From assembly GCA_028554645.1 (NCBI GenBank), contig JAQOOI010000064.1:1116001-1180000 (forward strand): DNA of 64,000 nt. Reading direction: 5' to 3'. The position numbers and the translations under genes were made by a program. The stretch is from Omphalotus guepiniiformis. Its lineage: Eukaryota > Basidiomycota > Agaricomycetes > Agaricales > Omphalotaceae. Shown in pieces: positions 47,135-58,425 of this stretch. Position 1 is the stretch's first letter. Each line of letters begins with the position of its first letter. The notes beneath the pieces were generated by a model. That model had not been told where the DNA came from, made no database searches, and worked only from the letters and a program-made list of their open reading frames with translations.

Positions 47135-47638
47135 TGAAACGGGGGCAGAGTTGAATTCTGACAATTCATTAACATTGTCAATGTTCATCCATCCATCGAT
47201 TAGTCGAACGTTGGTGAAGCTCAGGTGAAGCTGAATGAACGAGGCAGGGTGAACAAGGAAGAAAAAAAAAGACTTGGTATCTTGTAGTGTGGAGTAGAGC
47301 AGCAATCGTTAAATCAATGGATGTGGGGAAAAACGGAACCGGAACAATATGTGCGGCGTGTTAGGGGTGTTGCTGTGCAGGGTCAAAGAGGTGATGGACA
47401 GATTGGGGAATATAACATATGCTCGCTCGGCAATCAACGAGAACCCCATTGGGTGCCGAGCTATGCCGATGCGCCGAGATGCGGCGGAGAAGGAGTGAGA
47501 TGTATCCCTCGGCGGTGGTATAGACTCCGCTTTAATTATGTAACCAATGATTGACTAGTCGGGATGACGAGAAAGACGGTGGGGTCGGTCGGACCGAAAT
47601 GGTGTGAGCAGGTTTGACCCATTTCTTCTCCTTCAATT

Positions 47639-50600
47639 ATGCTCTCTTCACATCCTCCTCGTCTCCTCGTCGTTCAAAACGACGGAGTGGCACCTCATTC
47701 TGCCACGGTCCCCTCATCTCCCTCTTCTTCTTCACCCTCGTTGCTCTTTCCACCCGGTGAGAAGCCAGCAAAGTCTCCTGCTGACGTTCGGAGTAATAGC
47801 ACAAAGTCTGTGCCGCAGCTGGTGAGCATGTTCGTGTCTCTCGATAAAGTTCAGCTAAAGATAGTTTCACCAGAAAGGTGGAACGGTGAGGCTGCCGCGG
47901 GTGTCGGTGTCACCCCCGCAATCACCAGAGAACCAGGAGGGGCCACCCAACAGCGCCCGTTTCCGTTTTCGTTCGAGGAAGATCTCGACTACACATACGC
48001 CTCCTACTCCTTCCGAAGACATGCCTCATAAAACACATCATCAGGGGCCTCTTCATGACCTCAAGCGGTTTCTTAACCACCATATCCCCCACTCTCCTCA
48101 CTCCTCTAACCGTAACTCTGCCCTTGCTACTCCTTTACCAGACTCTGACTCTTCAGAAATGGGTATTCCTGCTAAACGTGAAGGTAGATTGACGTCTCTC
48201 ATGCGCAAGGACAAGCCTGCGTATCTCAATGGCACTATCAAGCAGAGCAAGGATCGAACTCCCTCTCCTTCCCCCTCCTCCCACAAGTCTTCTCGTTCTT
48301 CTTCTGTTTCCGATTCTGAGCCAACAAAGCCACCAAATACCCGCATTTCAGGTCAGAATTCGCCCAATCATCATCACCATTCCCACCATCATCATCATCC
48401 GCCTATACACTCTCTTCAGGAGGCAACTCAAGCCCATCTTTCCAAAAAGTATGGAAAGTGGGGCCGTGTCCTTGGCTCCGGTGCTGGTGGTACCGTTCGC
48501 CTTATCAAGGCCTCCAGCAAGAACGGAGGCATGATATTCGCCGTCAAGGAGTTCAGGCCTAAGCGAACCGGTGAGAGCGAGAAAGAGTATCAGAAGAAGG
48601 TCACCGCAGAGTTTTGTGTCGGAAGCACTCTCAAACATCCGAATATTATTGAGACGGTAGATATCGTGAGCGAGAACGGGCATTATTATGAGGTGACTAG
48701 CGACTACAACCTTCTCGTTGCTTTACTCACACCTACCAGGTCATGGAATACGCTCCTTTCGATCTCTTCTCTGTCGTCATGTCCGGTAAAATGTGCCGTC
48801 CTGAGATCTATTGCGTTTTTCGCCAGATCTGCGATGGGGTCGAGTATCTACACTCTCTTGGTCTTGCCCATCGTGACCTTAAACTCGATAACTGTGTTAT
48901 GACTACCGACAATGTGGTCAAAATCATCGATTTTGGGACAGCGACCGTCTTCCACTATCCTGGAAAGACCACTCATACCATGGCCAAAGGCGTCGTTGGG
49001 TCGGACCCATATCTTGCGCCAGAGGTACTGACCGAGGAAGAATATGATCCACGAAAATCCGACGTGTGGAGTGTTGCCGTTATATTCCTGTGCATGTTAC
49101 TCAGAAGATTTCCTTGGAAATGTCCGGACGTGAAGAATGACGCTAGTTTCAAAGCTTTCGTCAACGCACATCCAGATCTTAGTATGCCCAAGTTGGCAAA
49201 ATCCAAGGCAACTAGTGCCAACGAGATCACACCCAAACTAGCAGTGAACTCAAGACCTCCTATACGACATGCGACCATGCCGACCATGTCGCATCAACCC
49301 TCGGAGCAGTTGCTTGCGCCAGATTTTCAGAGGAAGGAGAAGGATTCATCGATCGCAGGGCATTCTCCTATGTCAGTTTCTCCCATTTCCTCGTCTCCGA
49401 TGTCTTCCTCGCCGCATAGAACATCGCCTGCTTCCAGCGAGACTACATCTTTGTCCTCGGACTATGAAGAAGACGCAGAGTCACAGCTCTATCCGCCCTC
49501 TCAACTCTCATCTACCCGATCAAATTCTTCAACATCTTCTTCGGATCCCATACACCGCTTCAATTTGTCAAACTCCCCTCGCATGACCCAAAGCTCAGCA
49601 ACTCTCCCCACATTCGGTTCACCTTCCTCTCGAGCCGGTGTCGCCAACCGCAACAGCGTGGCAATGGGTGTATTGCATGGCATTCAGAGGACCGAGAGTC
49701 CTACTGATATGGATCCAAGTGTGCAGATATTTGGACGGCCTGGAAACTCGACTGAGAGTCTGCCAGTGAGCTATATTAGTGGGTACAATCAGGAGGAGAT
49801 ATATCGTTCTGTGCGAAGCGTCGTTGACGAAATAAATGGCATCCCAGCGAGCCCTCTTCCCAGTCCAACAAGCCCGACGAGCACTGGCGAAGAGGAGCTA
49901 CCGACGCCTCGTGTAGCCAACGGGGTTTTACCTCTTCCCTCGTCAACGACGATAAGGGGCAGGTCTCTGACCGGTCATAACGGGGCGGCTTTAGCGACAA
50001 TGATAGAGGAGGGGCATGAGTCTGAGAAGTTGAACTCGCCTATCTTACGCTCGTCGCCATCTCCTTCACCGTCTGCGTCTGCCAAGGAGCATACACCGAC
50101 GCCGGTGTCTGGTCAGTCTACGACCTCTCCATCCCCCAAACCCTCGCAGTCCTCTGCTGATATCCGGCCACGACAACGTCAACGCTCTGATAGCGTAACG
50201 ACCTTCCATGGTGGAGGCGCAGAGTCAATATTCCGTTTGCTTCCACGTGAGACACGGCCTGCGCTTAGACGGATGCTGCACGTCGAACCCAGTGCCAGGT
50301 GTACGCTGACGGATCTGCTCAAGGGGAGAGGCAAGGGCGGAAACTTACTTTGCGGGTGTCCGGTTGGAGAGTTGGCTGCAGGTGCACTCGCTTCCTCTGC
50401 GGTTAGCATGAGCAGCGAGTCAGAATACTCTGCAACTATCAATGGCGACCTGACTGGACGTGATGGCACACAGGAGGCAGGAAACGTGAGTCGCAGTAGC
50501 ACGACGGTGAATGTATCACACCAACCTTACTGTGCGGACCATGATTGCGATCCCGATGAGGAGGACTTCGGAGACCCGTGGTTGACGCAGGTCGTGCCAT

Positions 50601-50683
50601 GTTCGCAGCGCAACGTCAAGCCTGACCATGTACACGTTAAAATAGCGGTTGACGAGAAGGCAGCGAAGAGGAAGTTCTTTTAA
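47639..50683 (+). CDS. Ser/Thr protein kinase, HAL4/SAT4-NPR1 type
   Basis: Kinases of this fungal group regulate ion and nutrient transporters, for example potassium uptake by Trk1 in yeast. The first exon reads [20 protein letters not shown]; an intron (GTGAGC...CACCAG) joins VPQL to [21 protein letters not shown] Ser/His-rich leader precedes the kinase domain at about 48440: [15 protein letters not shown] (Gly-rich loop), FAVKEFRP (Lys), HYYE joined to [24 protein letters not shown] (catalytic loop), IDFGTATVF (DFG), [10 protein letters not shown] (APE) and [10 protein letters not shown]. After FPWKCPDVK about 340 disordered residues are inserted, then [20 protein letters not shown], the final helices of the C-lobe. 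The end is ... [12 protein letters not shown]. Catalytic residues are intact. Confidence 0.85.
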
Positions 50684-52785
50684 AGAGGCTGGGAATGTAC
50701 TAGTCGCGTCATGTCTACTTCATATGAAGTTGAGGCAACCGCATTTTGCTACATCATATGGTCTGGTCCAGGCCTCTGTCATTTCTCGCCAAGATAGGAA
50801 ACTACGAAGTATCAATCTTCTGGCCCCACCCAGCTTTGCCTCGTCTGCTCATTATATTATTCCTCTTCCTCCGTCCTTCGAGACAATTTCTCAATATCCG
50901 TTCTCCGAGACCCATGTGGTGCATATGAACTTTGTCTATATGTAACGAAAGGCGTATGTTTCGTTTCTTTGTTTATATTTTGTTCGCTCCTCTTAGATAT
51001 ACCTTAACACTTCATGCGTCGTCGCATATTCTTTAATGTTTCGTACGTTCCTTCTTCTTCGACGATTGCCTTCTTGCTCTTCTTTACTCTGCCTTGTCAT
51101 TCATACAATGCTAGTGCTCATTTGGGGCGTCTGATCACAAGACTCTGACCTTCCATTCACTCATTCAAGCACAAACGAAAGTTCAACTTGTATCACTTTA
51201 CTTTCACCACCATTCTCTTGTCCTTTTCGCTCCTACATATTTTTTACCTTTTCGTCTCTATTTCTTCAAACGCTGCACATAGAGTTGACATGAATTGCAT
51301 TTACAAGAAACTAGCCTACAGAGCTCAAATATGTACAAAACCTACTGTCCAGTCTTTTGCGGTATACCTATCTATTCAAGCTTCCAACCTCCAGTTTCTA
51401 TTCTTGCTGCAGTATGATTGCTTGGAAGTCCAAGGCATTGGCCTTGTAGGTAGGCCCCTCATTCGCGAATTGCAGTCATCTATATATTTGTGGTTCGTCA
51501 CGAGGTAGTCTTCCGATGTCGTTCGGCGCCACATTTGTTTTAGGCAAGGATTGAGGCGGAAACCCGGAAAGATAGACTAAGGTTTTCATAGAAGGCGGGC
51601 CCGGTCCATAGCTTCTACTGTTTCCATCTTCTAGAACGAAGAAATCTTCTCATGGTTTCGCTCGCAACTGGTAGGTTGAGAAATTCTTTTCATGAAGATT
51701 GTTCTCTGACAGTCGGCGCAAGACATTCAATTACTCATAGATTACCCAGCCGCATAATAGGTTAGGCAAAATGCGCTCTTCTGTAATTCTCACATCCGGT
51801 CTTCGACCAGAGATACGCAAGGATAACATAAAGAAGTCTTTAGAGCGTGTCCGATGATATTGAGCCTTCAGGCGATTCGTCATCTAAGTACGCTTCATTA
51901 TCCATTGACATTCCATCACCTCGGAGAAGACGTTCGGTTACCACTCTCCACAGCACATCGAGCGGACCTGCAGACTGAAATTAGTGTACGAAGTGGTCAC
52001 AGTAGTGTTTCCTGTGACTGGCGTCCGGCGAACGAGCCAATCTTGTCGACTATGAAACTTCCCGTGAGGTCTTGGTGAAGAAAGTCCGAGTAGATGCAGA
52101 TGTGAATGAGTATACTTTCATGCGCTCAGGAACATCGTGTAGACTGAGGTTCCCACCTACGGTCTGCCTGCTAATCGGTATCGTTATGATTGAATGTCAC
52201 TAGACCCTCGCTACCACGAATACTTAGATAGATACTGTACCTGTGAAGACAAAGGTTCAATATTGACTAGACTGCCCCTTACCGTTACTATTCCCGAGGA
52301 AGTTTCCGATGGTCTATTCTGTGCATGAACTCGTGTCTAATTGTAACTGCGTTGTGAAAATAAACTGTCAATTTATTGAAACTGCCAGTAAATCGCGAGA
52401 CAAACATTCTGTTTTTCGCTTTAGCTGACGGTTACATGATAGCCATTCTAACGAACTTGTGAGTTTGCGTGCACCTACTGAAAAATAACTCTCCTATATG
52501 TATGCAACACCTGTGCCCGAGTGAGTCAAAAGCACCAAAAGGCAAGTGCAAACCTTGCAACCACAAACTCAGGGCATGGTATCCCGGACTTCAATGATCG
52601 GCATTCCAATTGAGAAAATATGCGAGCGCACAATTAAATTGACCGTTCCTGAGAGAGTCAGGATTCCGTTGATTGTTTCTCAGGTTCTGTCAAAATGCTC
52701 CATCGAGATATGTTCATCTTGTTAGAGATCTAAACAACAATACGCTACATAGCAAGAACAAGGAAATACTGTGAGACCTGCTAGG
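50684..52785. other. Gene-poor 2.1 kb stretch, possible coding remains
   Basis: No intact gene is visible. Around 51840-52190 the plus strand reads like coding sequence broken over frames: SDDIEPSGDSSSKYASLSID, then a switch to LQTEISVRSGHSSVSCDWR, then REVLVKKVRVDADVNEYTFM. This could be the worn end of a gene or chance. The left part is pyrimidine-rich with a likely kinase 3' UTR; the right part is AT-rich. Confidence 0.3.
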
Positions 52786-54702
52786 TTACAATTCATTGCG
52801 CACCTGTAGATGACCAGACTCGTCACCAACTCTTTGTTGTTTTTCCGTTGAGGAACCTTTGGCAGTGTCTTCCCCATCGGCATTTTTCTCGTCGTTGCCA
52901 TTGGGACCATCTGCTTCAGGCTGTTTACTGCCCTTGACACCCTTGATATCAAGTCCGGCCGCTCGTAGTAAATTGGTTAATCTATCCAGTTCCGGTTCTG
53001 CTGCATGCACATCCCCATCCCCATCCCCATCTGCCAGTATATCGTCCACAAACTCAATCATAAAATCCCCATCTTCTGTCAATTTCTGCACAATCGCCTG
53101 TCTATCCTGTAAATGCGCTTTTCCATTGAAGAACGCTTCGATTGTCTTCAATAGAATTTTATCGTATGAGCTTTCCCCTTTGCTGCCGCCACCAGCACCA
53201 CCCAATTTGTCAGAAGATTGGGCAGTAGCTGGGAGATCATGTTTCGTGCGAGGAATCTTTTGAGGGTGATCACTTTCTGGAACATCGTGAAAATCGTGTG
53301 AATCGTTGTTGACAATCTCGCGGCATCGGATGTGGGCTTGTTCCCCAACATCGCGATACGACCTGAACCCAGGTTCTCCACACAGTCGAGGAGTGTTGAT
53401 GACAAGAACATATGAGCACGTCTTCGTCTCCTTGACAAAAAGTACAGTATCGGACATTGCCATCGAGCAATGGAACTACAATTGACCAATTTAATGAACC
53501 GTCATGTCTAAGTAAAGAGAATTCTTTACCTGTACTTCGACTTCGCGACCCTTGCCTGTCTTGTCACACATGGTGCCGTCGCCCCATCGCTGGACAAGGT
53601 ATCGTGATCCTGCCCCGCGCGCAAGTTCGAGATTGGCTTCTAGAGCATTTCGCTCGGCTACTGTTAAATCAGCGCCCGGCTCTGAGTTGGCAGGAGCTTT
53701 GCCTAGCGTATAGGAATCCCACTGACAACCAAAAAAATAAAAGGGATGAGTCCCAAGTCACAGTAGCAGCAGAAGACAACTCACTGAATTGTCCTCTTCT
53801 GTAACATGACAGCAGTTAGTTAAGTTTATGATCAAGCATGACGAAATCAGGAGTTTGAACAGATTTTTAGATCGATAAGTGAGGTGATAGAAGTATTAAA
53901 AATCGTCGAAAATGGATGTTTCGAATAAAGTAAGTAATTAAGATAATAATAATTCAGGAAAGGACACGGGGGGTTGGTGAAGATTACGAAAGAAATAAAG
54001 TAAGAGAAATCACCTGGAATATGTGAATGAACTTGCATCAGTTCTTTGAATTGGCGAATCTGGTCATTGTGACAATACGAATAAGTGAACCATCCTTGTC
54101 GATGCTTTGGGATTCGGCGACATCAGATATGAGAAAGGGGCGATCCGTAAGATAGAAGAACGCACGTAAAGGCACGTTCCGGTCAAGGGCTGGAGAAGAG
54201 ACCAGCTATGCGCTAGAGTGGCGACCTCGTCATTGCTGTTTTCGGATGGAGGCGGAGGTAGGTCAAGAGCTTTAGGAACCAGACAGAGATACGAGTCTCG
54301 CGGACCCATTTTCATATGCTCAAGAGAGTATGAAGCGCTGCTTTGAGACGACACCGGCTGTAGAAAACTGACGGCATGAATTTCCATCTACCGGCGAGAA
54401 AACGGAGTACGGACTGTGTAGGATGCTGTTGCATCAAAGTCGCCACTGTCGATCTCTTTGCGGGATATGGGAGACTGAGAAGAGGGGTTATCCCATGGCT
54501 GGTCCAAGAACTCGAGCTCGCCTCCAGGAATGCCTTCAAGAAGCCACTTCTGGGCGGTCTCGTTCAAGACAGGAAGATTGTTGAGAAAGGCGACCTTGAA
54601 CTTTGGGAAAGCATGTGGATCCTCTGGCAAGGAATGGAGACGAGCTAGAGCATGATGGAAGAGAAGAGAAAGGAGAAGACAAGCAGAATTCGGAGTACGC
54701 AT
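52786..54702 (-). CDS. YOS9: OS-9/Yos9-type ER lectin with MRH domain
   Basis: A lectin of ER-associated degradation that reads trimmed N-glycans and hands misfolded proteins to the Hrd1 complex. I chose the ATG at 54702 because it begins a clear signal peptide (MRTPNSACLLLSLLFHHALA); the frame is open to 54804. Then come DPHAFPKFKVAFLNN and the MRH domain: AHSWSLLQPLTGTCLY, joined across an intron to HRQGWFTYSYCHNDQIRQFK, then WDSYTLGKAP, GSRYLVQRWGDGTMCDKTGK, EVEVQ joined to FHCSM, and ETKTCSYVLVINTPRLCGEP. These hold the conserved Gln, Arg, Glu and Cys of the lectin site. After an acidic repeat (DGDGDGD) it ends VRNEL; RNEL fits the ER-retrieval pattern [KRHQSA][DENQ]EL. Confidence 0.9.
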
Positions 54703-55299
54703 ACAAGCGGAAAGTAAGAGGTGAAAGTGGAAGGGGCGCCACGACAGTGCTCGGTGGCCGAAAAAGGCAGGCGGTTCAAATTGGAATTGGGACGAAATTA
54801 CCAAAAATGGATGACATTTTGGGGGGATCTGGGATAGATCTGGGCTGGAAACGGGGGAAAGAGACGAGCTAAGGGGAGTTCGGCTAGTCGATCGGCGGCA
54901 GTGTATATTATATCCTTCGGTGATATTTGCAGAGAATTAAACGGAAAGTCGGTCTCTCCTCGCAGCTGCACCTTTTCTTCTTCTTCAGGCCCTTTGCTTT
55001 CGACTTGCATGGACTAAATATCTCCAGTCTTATTTATTACGTGAGTAATACCCTCCAGAACCAGGGACACAGGTGTACGAACAGGAAGATTGCTCAAGAT
55101 AATAATAAAGCGTTGGTTTGGCTTCCATCCAAAATGCACGCGAGAGAACAATTCATTTTCGAATTCTTCTATATTCGGCAGTGAAATCATGTTCATTAAA
55201 GCCGAACCACGTAGCTTTTCTCCCCCACTTTCTCGCTCTTTCTCCTACCATCACCATCTCCGTCTTTTCCCTCCGTCTCCGTCCTTCTTTTCTTCCTCT
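54703..55299. other. Divergent promoter stretch between YOS9 and the AT-hook gene
   Basis: Both genes point away from this 597 bp. A plus-strand frame near 54603-54872 is antisense to the YOS9 leader and has no motif. Before 55300 lies a long CT-rich tract (TTTCTCCTACCATCACC to TTCTTTTCTTCCTC), a usual core-promoter feature in these fungi. Confidence 0.4.
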
Positions 55300-55889
55300 A
55301 TGTCTTCGCCACCCCGAGATCGTCATCCGCCTGCTGAGGACAAGCAGCCTACTTCTGAGGACGAGTTGGACGCGCAGCAGGATAGTGGTGAGCCTGAGGA
55401 AGGTTAGTTGCGTCCGTGCTCTTATCTCTTCGCTAACTGGCCCCATCGATGATCCTTGATATTTCATGAAGAATCGTCGCTGATTCCTTTCGCTTCGTCT
55501 TCAATTACTCTGTAGGTTCTGCAGCTCCTGGTGCAGGGGGAGAGTCTTCCAAGCGGCGTCGTGGTCGACCGAAGGGAAGTAAGAACAAGAATCGGCCTAC
55601 CACTTCTTCCGGCAGTCAGTCCCCTTCTGTTCCTAAAAAGAGAGGCCGGCCCCCTAAGGTGCGTCCTTCTGTCGCGACATTCCGCGATTTGACGCGTCTT
55701 CCCCACTCACTGCTGCTACGTCCTTAATAGGAAAGAAAACCTGACGAAGAAGAAGAGGGCCGGACACCGAAGCGAAAGAGGGGGCGGCCTCCAAAGAACC
55801 CCAAGCCTGAGGTGGACACAGAGAGCGGAGATGCAGAGCCGAGTACGAAGAGGAGACGGGGTAGGCCGTCAAAAAAGTCATCTACATAG
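55300..55889 (+). CDS. AT-hook (HMG-I/Y-like) chromatin protein
   Basis: Three exons encode a small charged protein of about 125 aa. The start is MSSPPRDRHPPAEDKQPTSE, followed by an acidic stretch (EDELDAQQDSGEPEEG). Four AT-hooks follow, each with the RGRP core: KRRRGRPKGSKNK, KKRGRPPK, KRKRGRPPKNPK and KRRRGRPSKKST at the very end. AT-hooks insert the RGR core into the minor groove of AT-rich DNA. There is no other domain. Acidic spacers lie between hooks, as in HMGA proteins. An HMGA-like or chromatin-remodeler-linked role is likely but not shown. Confidence 0.85.
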
Positions 55890-56423
55890 TATTCCGCGGG
55901 GCTTCTGATTTCTTGCTTTTCTTTTCCTTTCTTTTCTGTCTCAGCTTTCATATGTGTCGATCGCTGCTTTCCCCCCACGCTTCATTCTTGCTGTGCAATG
56001 TTACGACCCTCCTTACGATATATACCACTTGCTCTCTGTTTCTCTCTAAAAGGTACCATTCATGGCAATCGAACTACAGACGGACTTTTTCTTTTCTTTT
56101 TGATTTACCTATCGCTATCGCAACTGTGTGTTTCTGGTATATGTTCATATGCATCTATTGTTTTCGTAGAACCGATGATATTTGTAAAACCAAAACTGTA
56201 GCTTCTTATCCAGAGTTCCTGCGAGAAGATGAGGAGTGACTAGTGACTGAGTACTGAAGTACTGAAGGAGGAGCCCAATTTCCGCGACAACGGCAGACAG
56301 TCAATTAACTATAGCTTTTTCTGAGGGACCAGAGCACAGGCACGACTCAAATTTGAATTCACAACATTTCTTCTGAGCACAAAAAATCGTAGTTCACATT
56401 ATTTAGGTAACAAAAAATACCAT
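55890..56423. other. Stretch between convergent AT-hook and KMO genes
   Basis: The 534 bp hold the 3' ends of two facing genes. Pyrimidine-rich runs (CTTTTCTTTTCCTTTC near 55916) and AT-rich parts open short frames without motif. Around 56239-56268 there is a small direct repeat of a GACTGAGTACTGAAGTACTGAAG kind. No gene is seen. Confidence 0.4.
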
Positions 56424-58344
56424 TCAATATCGACGCCATGATCTTGCCAGGTAGACCGCCCATACGCCCGCCACCCCAAGAAGCGACATCCCGACATAGC
56501 CTACACCAGTCAAGATGGACGACTGTTGAGCGGCCCTTCTTTTCGCCGTATCGTAGCTAATGTCTGGACGAAAGGTTACCATAGTGTATAGTGGAAGCCA
56601 ACCTTTCGGTTCACCATCCGCATACGGCACACGGGACAGCATAGCGCTCAAAGAGGCAAGAGACGTATTTTGCCTCGAGCTCAGCGAATACAATAAGTTG
56701 TCCAAAGCTTTTCGGAAGATGTATTTTGGAGTCGTTACCAAATGACGCATCTCGTCACTGACATGAGGACATTAATCTCGTGAAAAATGAAAACGGGAAA
56801 AGACCTACTAGTTCGCCATCGCAAGGTCAATTATTGCAATAAGATCCTTATGGCGATCCTGAGAGTACCGAGAAAGAGCCCGGCTTAAGGCTTCGTCCTC
56901 CAGGTCAGACGAAGTTTCTGAAGCTGTTGACTGCACCCCTTCCTGATCTAGGAAAATATTTAATATCCTGACATCCTCCAGGCCGCAGTTCAGTCCTTGG
57001 CCGTAGAAAGGAACCATGGAATGGGCCGCGTCTCCTAGGAGGATTCCTCGATCTTTGTAGTGATAGGGATTCGACTAGAATACAAAGGTTAAAATTCAGA
57101 TCCAGCCACGGAAACTGTTGGACATTTTTACTTTGGTACATATTAAAGGGCTTCGGGGATTATGCGAGAAATCATTGATGAGTGTCTTCTCGCCGAAGGC
57201 CAGAAAAGCATCAGGAAAATTTGATTTGAACCAGGGTATGAATTTCTCTGGCGTATTCAGGCGGTCCAAATCGAAGCTGGGGGCAAACAAGGTGCAGGTG
57301 AATGTTTTATCCTGTCCAGCGTGAGCAATGAGTGATCAAATCGTATGTACCATCCCGAAATGAACAGATCGGTTTACTTTATTTGGGAGTGCAATGAGCA
57401 TGAAGGAATGGCGAGGCCATATGTGAAGGTGGTTCGGATCAAGAACGAAAGCTGAGCGTCCTTCACTGTCACATACTGCCGGCATTTTCAGTTCGATGTA
57501 CTCATGCTTGATGTACTCTTGCTGATAGTCCATTCTAATAAAATAATTACGTTGGTCCCCCAAATCATGAAGACGAGAATATTAAGCAGAACAAGGGGAA
57601 TGAGCATACTACCAACCTTGTAAATTTCATCATATTTTTTCGGACGACGGAATAGCTTCCATCGGCACCAACGCACAGATCAAAGTTAGTAGACAATGTC
57701 TGACCTTTGCTGGTGTCTTCGAAGGATATCGTTTTCTTGTCGAAGTCCACGAGACGAACTTTGTGTTCGAAAAATATTTGGACATTAGAAGACGCCGCAA
57801 GCTCTTCCAATAAATCTTCGTTTAGAAGTGCGCGGTCAATGGAGTTGATACACTGCGCAAGTCGGGTCACACAAATCAGTCTCAAGTGCTTGCTAACAGC
57901 CAACAGCCAACAACACGCCGTGATAGACTGAAGACGCTTACTTGTCCGTCTCTATCATACAGTTGGCTGTCAAGTTCACCGTTCAAGTGATGAATCATAC
58001 GGCCTCGCATGGGAATAACAGTTTGCATAAATCGCTGAGCCGCTGCGGGATCAATGGACTCGATAGCAGCAATCCCACGGTGAGAAATAGCGAGATTGAT
58101 GGAGCGCTGTTGAGCGGCTGCCTTGGAAGAAGGAAGACGAATATCTGAAGAAAAGTAATTTATAGCACATGTATGAATTATATACAAGATAATACGTACC
58201 TGGACGACCTTCGTAGACTGACACTTCCCAGCCGCGTTTGGCGAGCATAACGGCAGCTAGACAGCCTACAGGACCAGCACCGACGACAACAGCCTTGCGT
58301 GCTGGAATAGCAGCTGCCAGAGGAGCATTCGAGTTGGAGGACAT
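56424..58344 (-). CDS. BNA4: Kynurenine 3-monooxygenase
   Basis: An FAD- and NADPH-dependent hydroxylase of the mitochondrial outer membrane that turns L-kynurenine into 3-hydroxykynurenine. The FAD Rossmann motif is [21 protein letters not shown] near the N-terminus. Next are [27 protein letters not shown], the middle FAD-binding [16 protein letters not shown] with the GADG fingerprint, [15 protein letters not shown], and [20 protein letters not shown] with the GD motif. The C-terminal exon has [17 protein letters not shown] and a final hydrophobic segment ([20 protein letters not shown]) followed by a short basic end, the expected membrane anchor. About nine exons. The start faces the kynureninase start across 81 bp. 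Confidence 0.94.
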
Positions 58345-58425
58345 GGCGGGGAAATAGTAAGGTGTATGACAAAGCTAGCCTGACTGTGTTGAGCGCCTAG
58401 CTGTGATTCGTTCACCTACACAGTC
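58345..58425. promoter_or_regulatory. Shared 81-bp divergent promoter of BNA4 and BNA5
   Basis: Only 81 bp separate the start codon of kynurenine 3-monooxygenase (-) from my chosen kynureninase start (+). Both genes act in adjacent steps of one pathway, so transcription must start from shared or overlapping sequence, or inside leaders. I see no obvious TATA box. The kynureninase start is less certain than the monooxygenase start. Confidence 0.55.

Larger units (their letters stand above)
44343..47638. other. Gene-poor 3.3 kb stretch
   Basis: No conserved gene was found. A 127-codon plus-strand ORF (44957-45340) starts MTHALRPADGRSQYRVWN and has no recognisable motif. Other ORFs near 46513-46822 and 47321-47554 overlap each other in several frames and look random. 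Local features include three near-copies of a GTAAAGTCTGG-like unit near 45550-45570, a perfect 14-bp palindrome at 46180-46193, and a CRE palindrome at 47127-47134. The stretch could contain worn transposon remains and the long promoter of the kinase gene. Confidence 0.45.

Noticed and set aside
53004..53030. Six-bp CCCCAT tandem repeat
   Set aside because: It codes the Asp-Gly repeat (DGDGDGD) of YOS9 and is ordinary coding low complexity.
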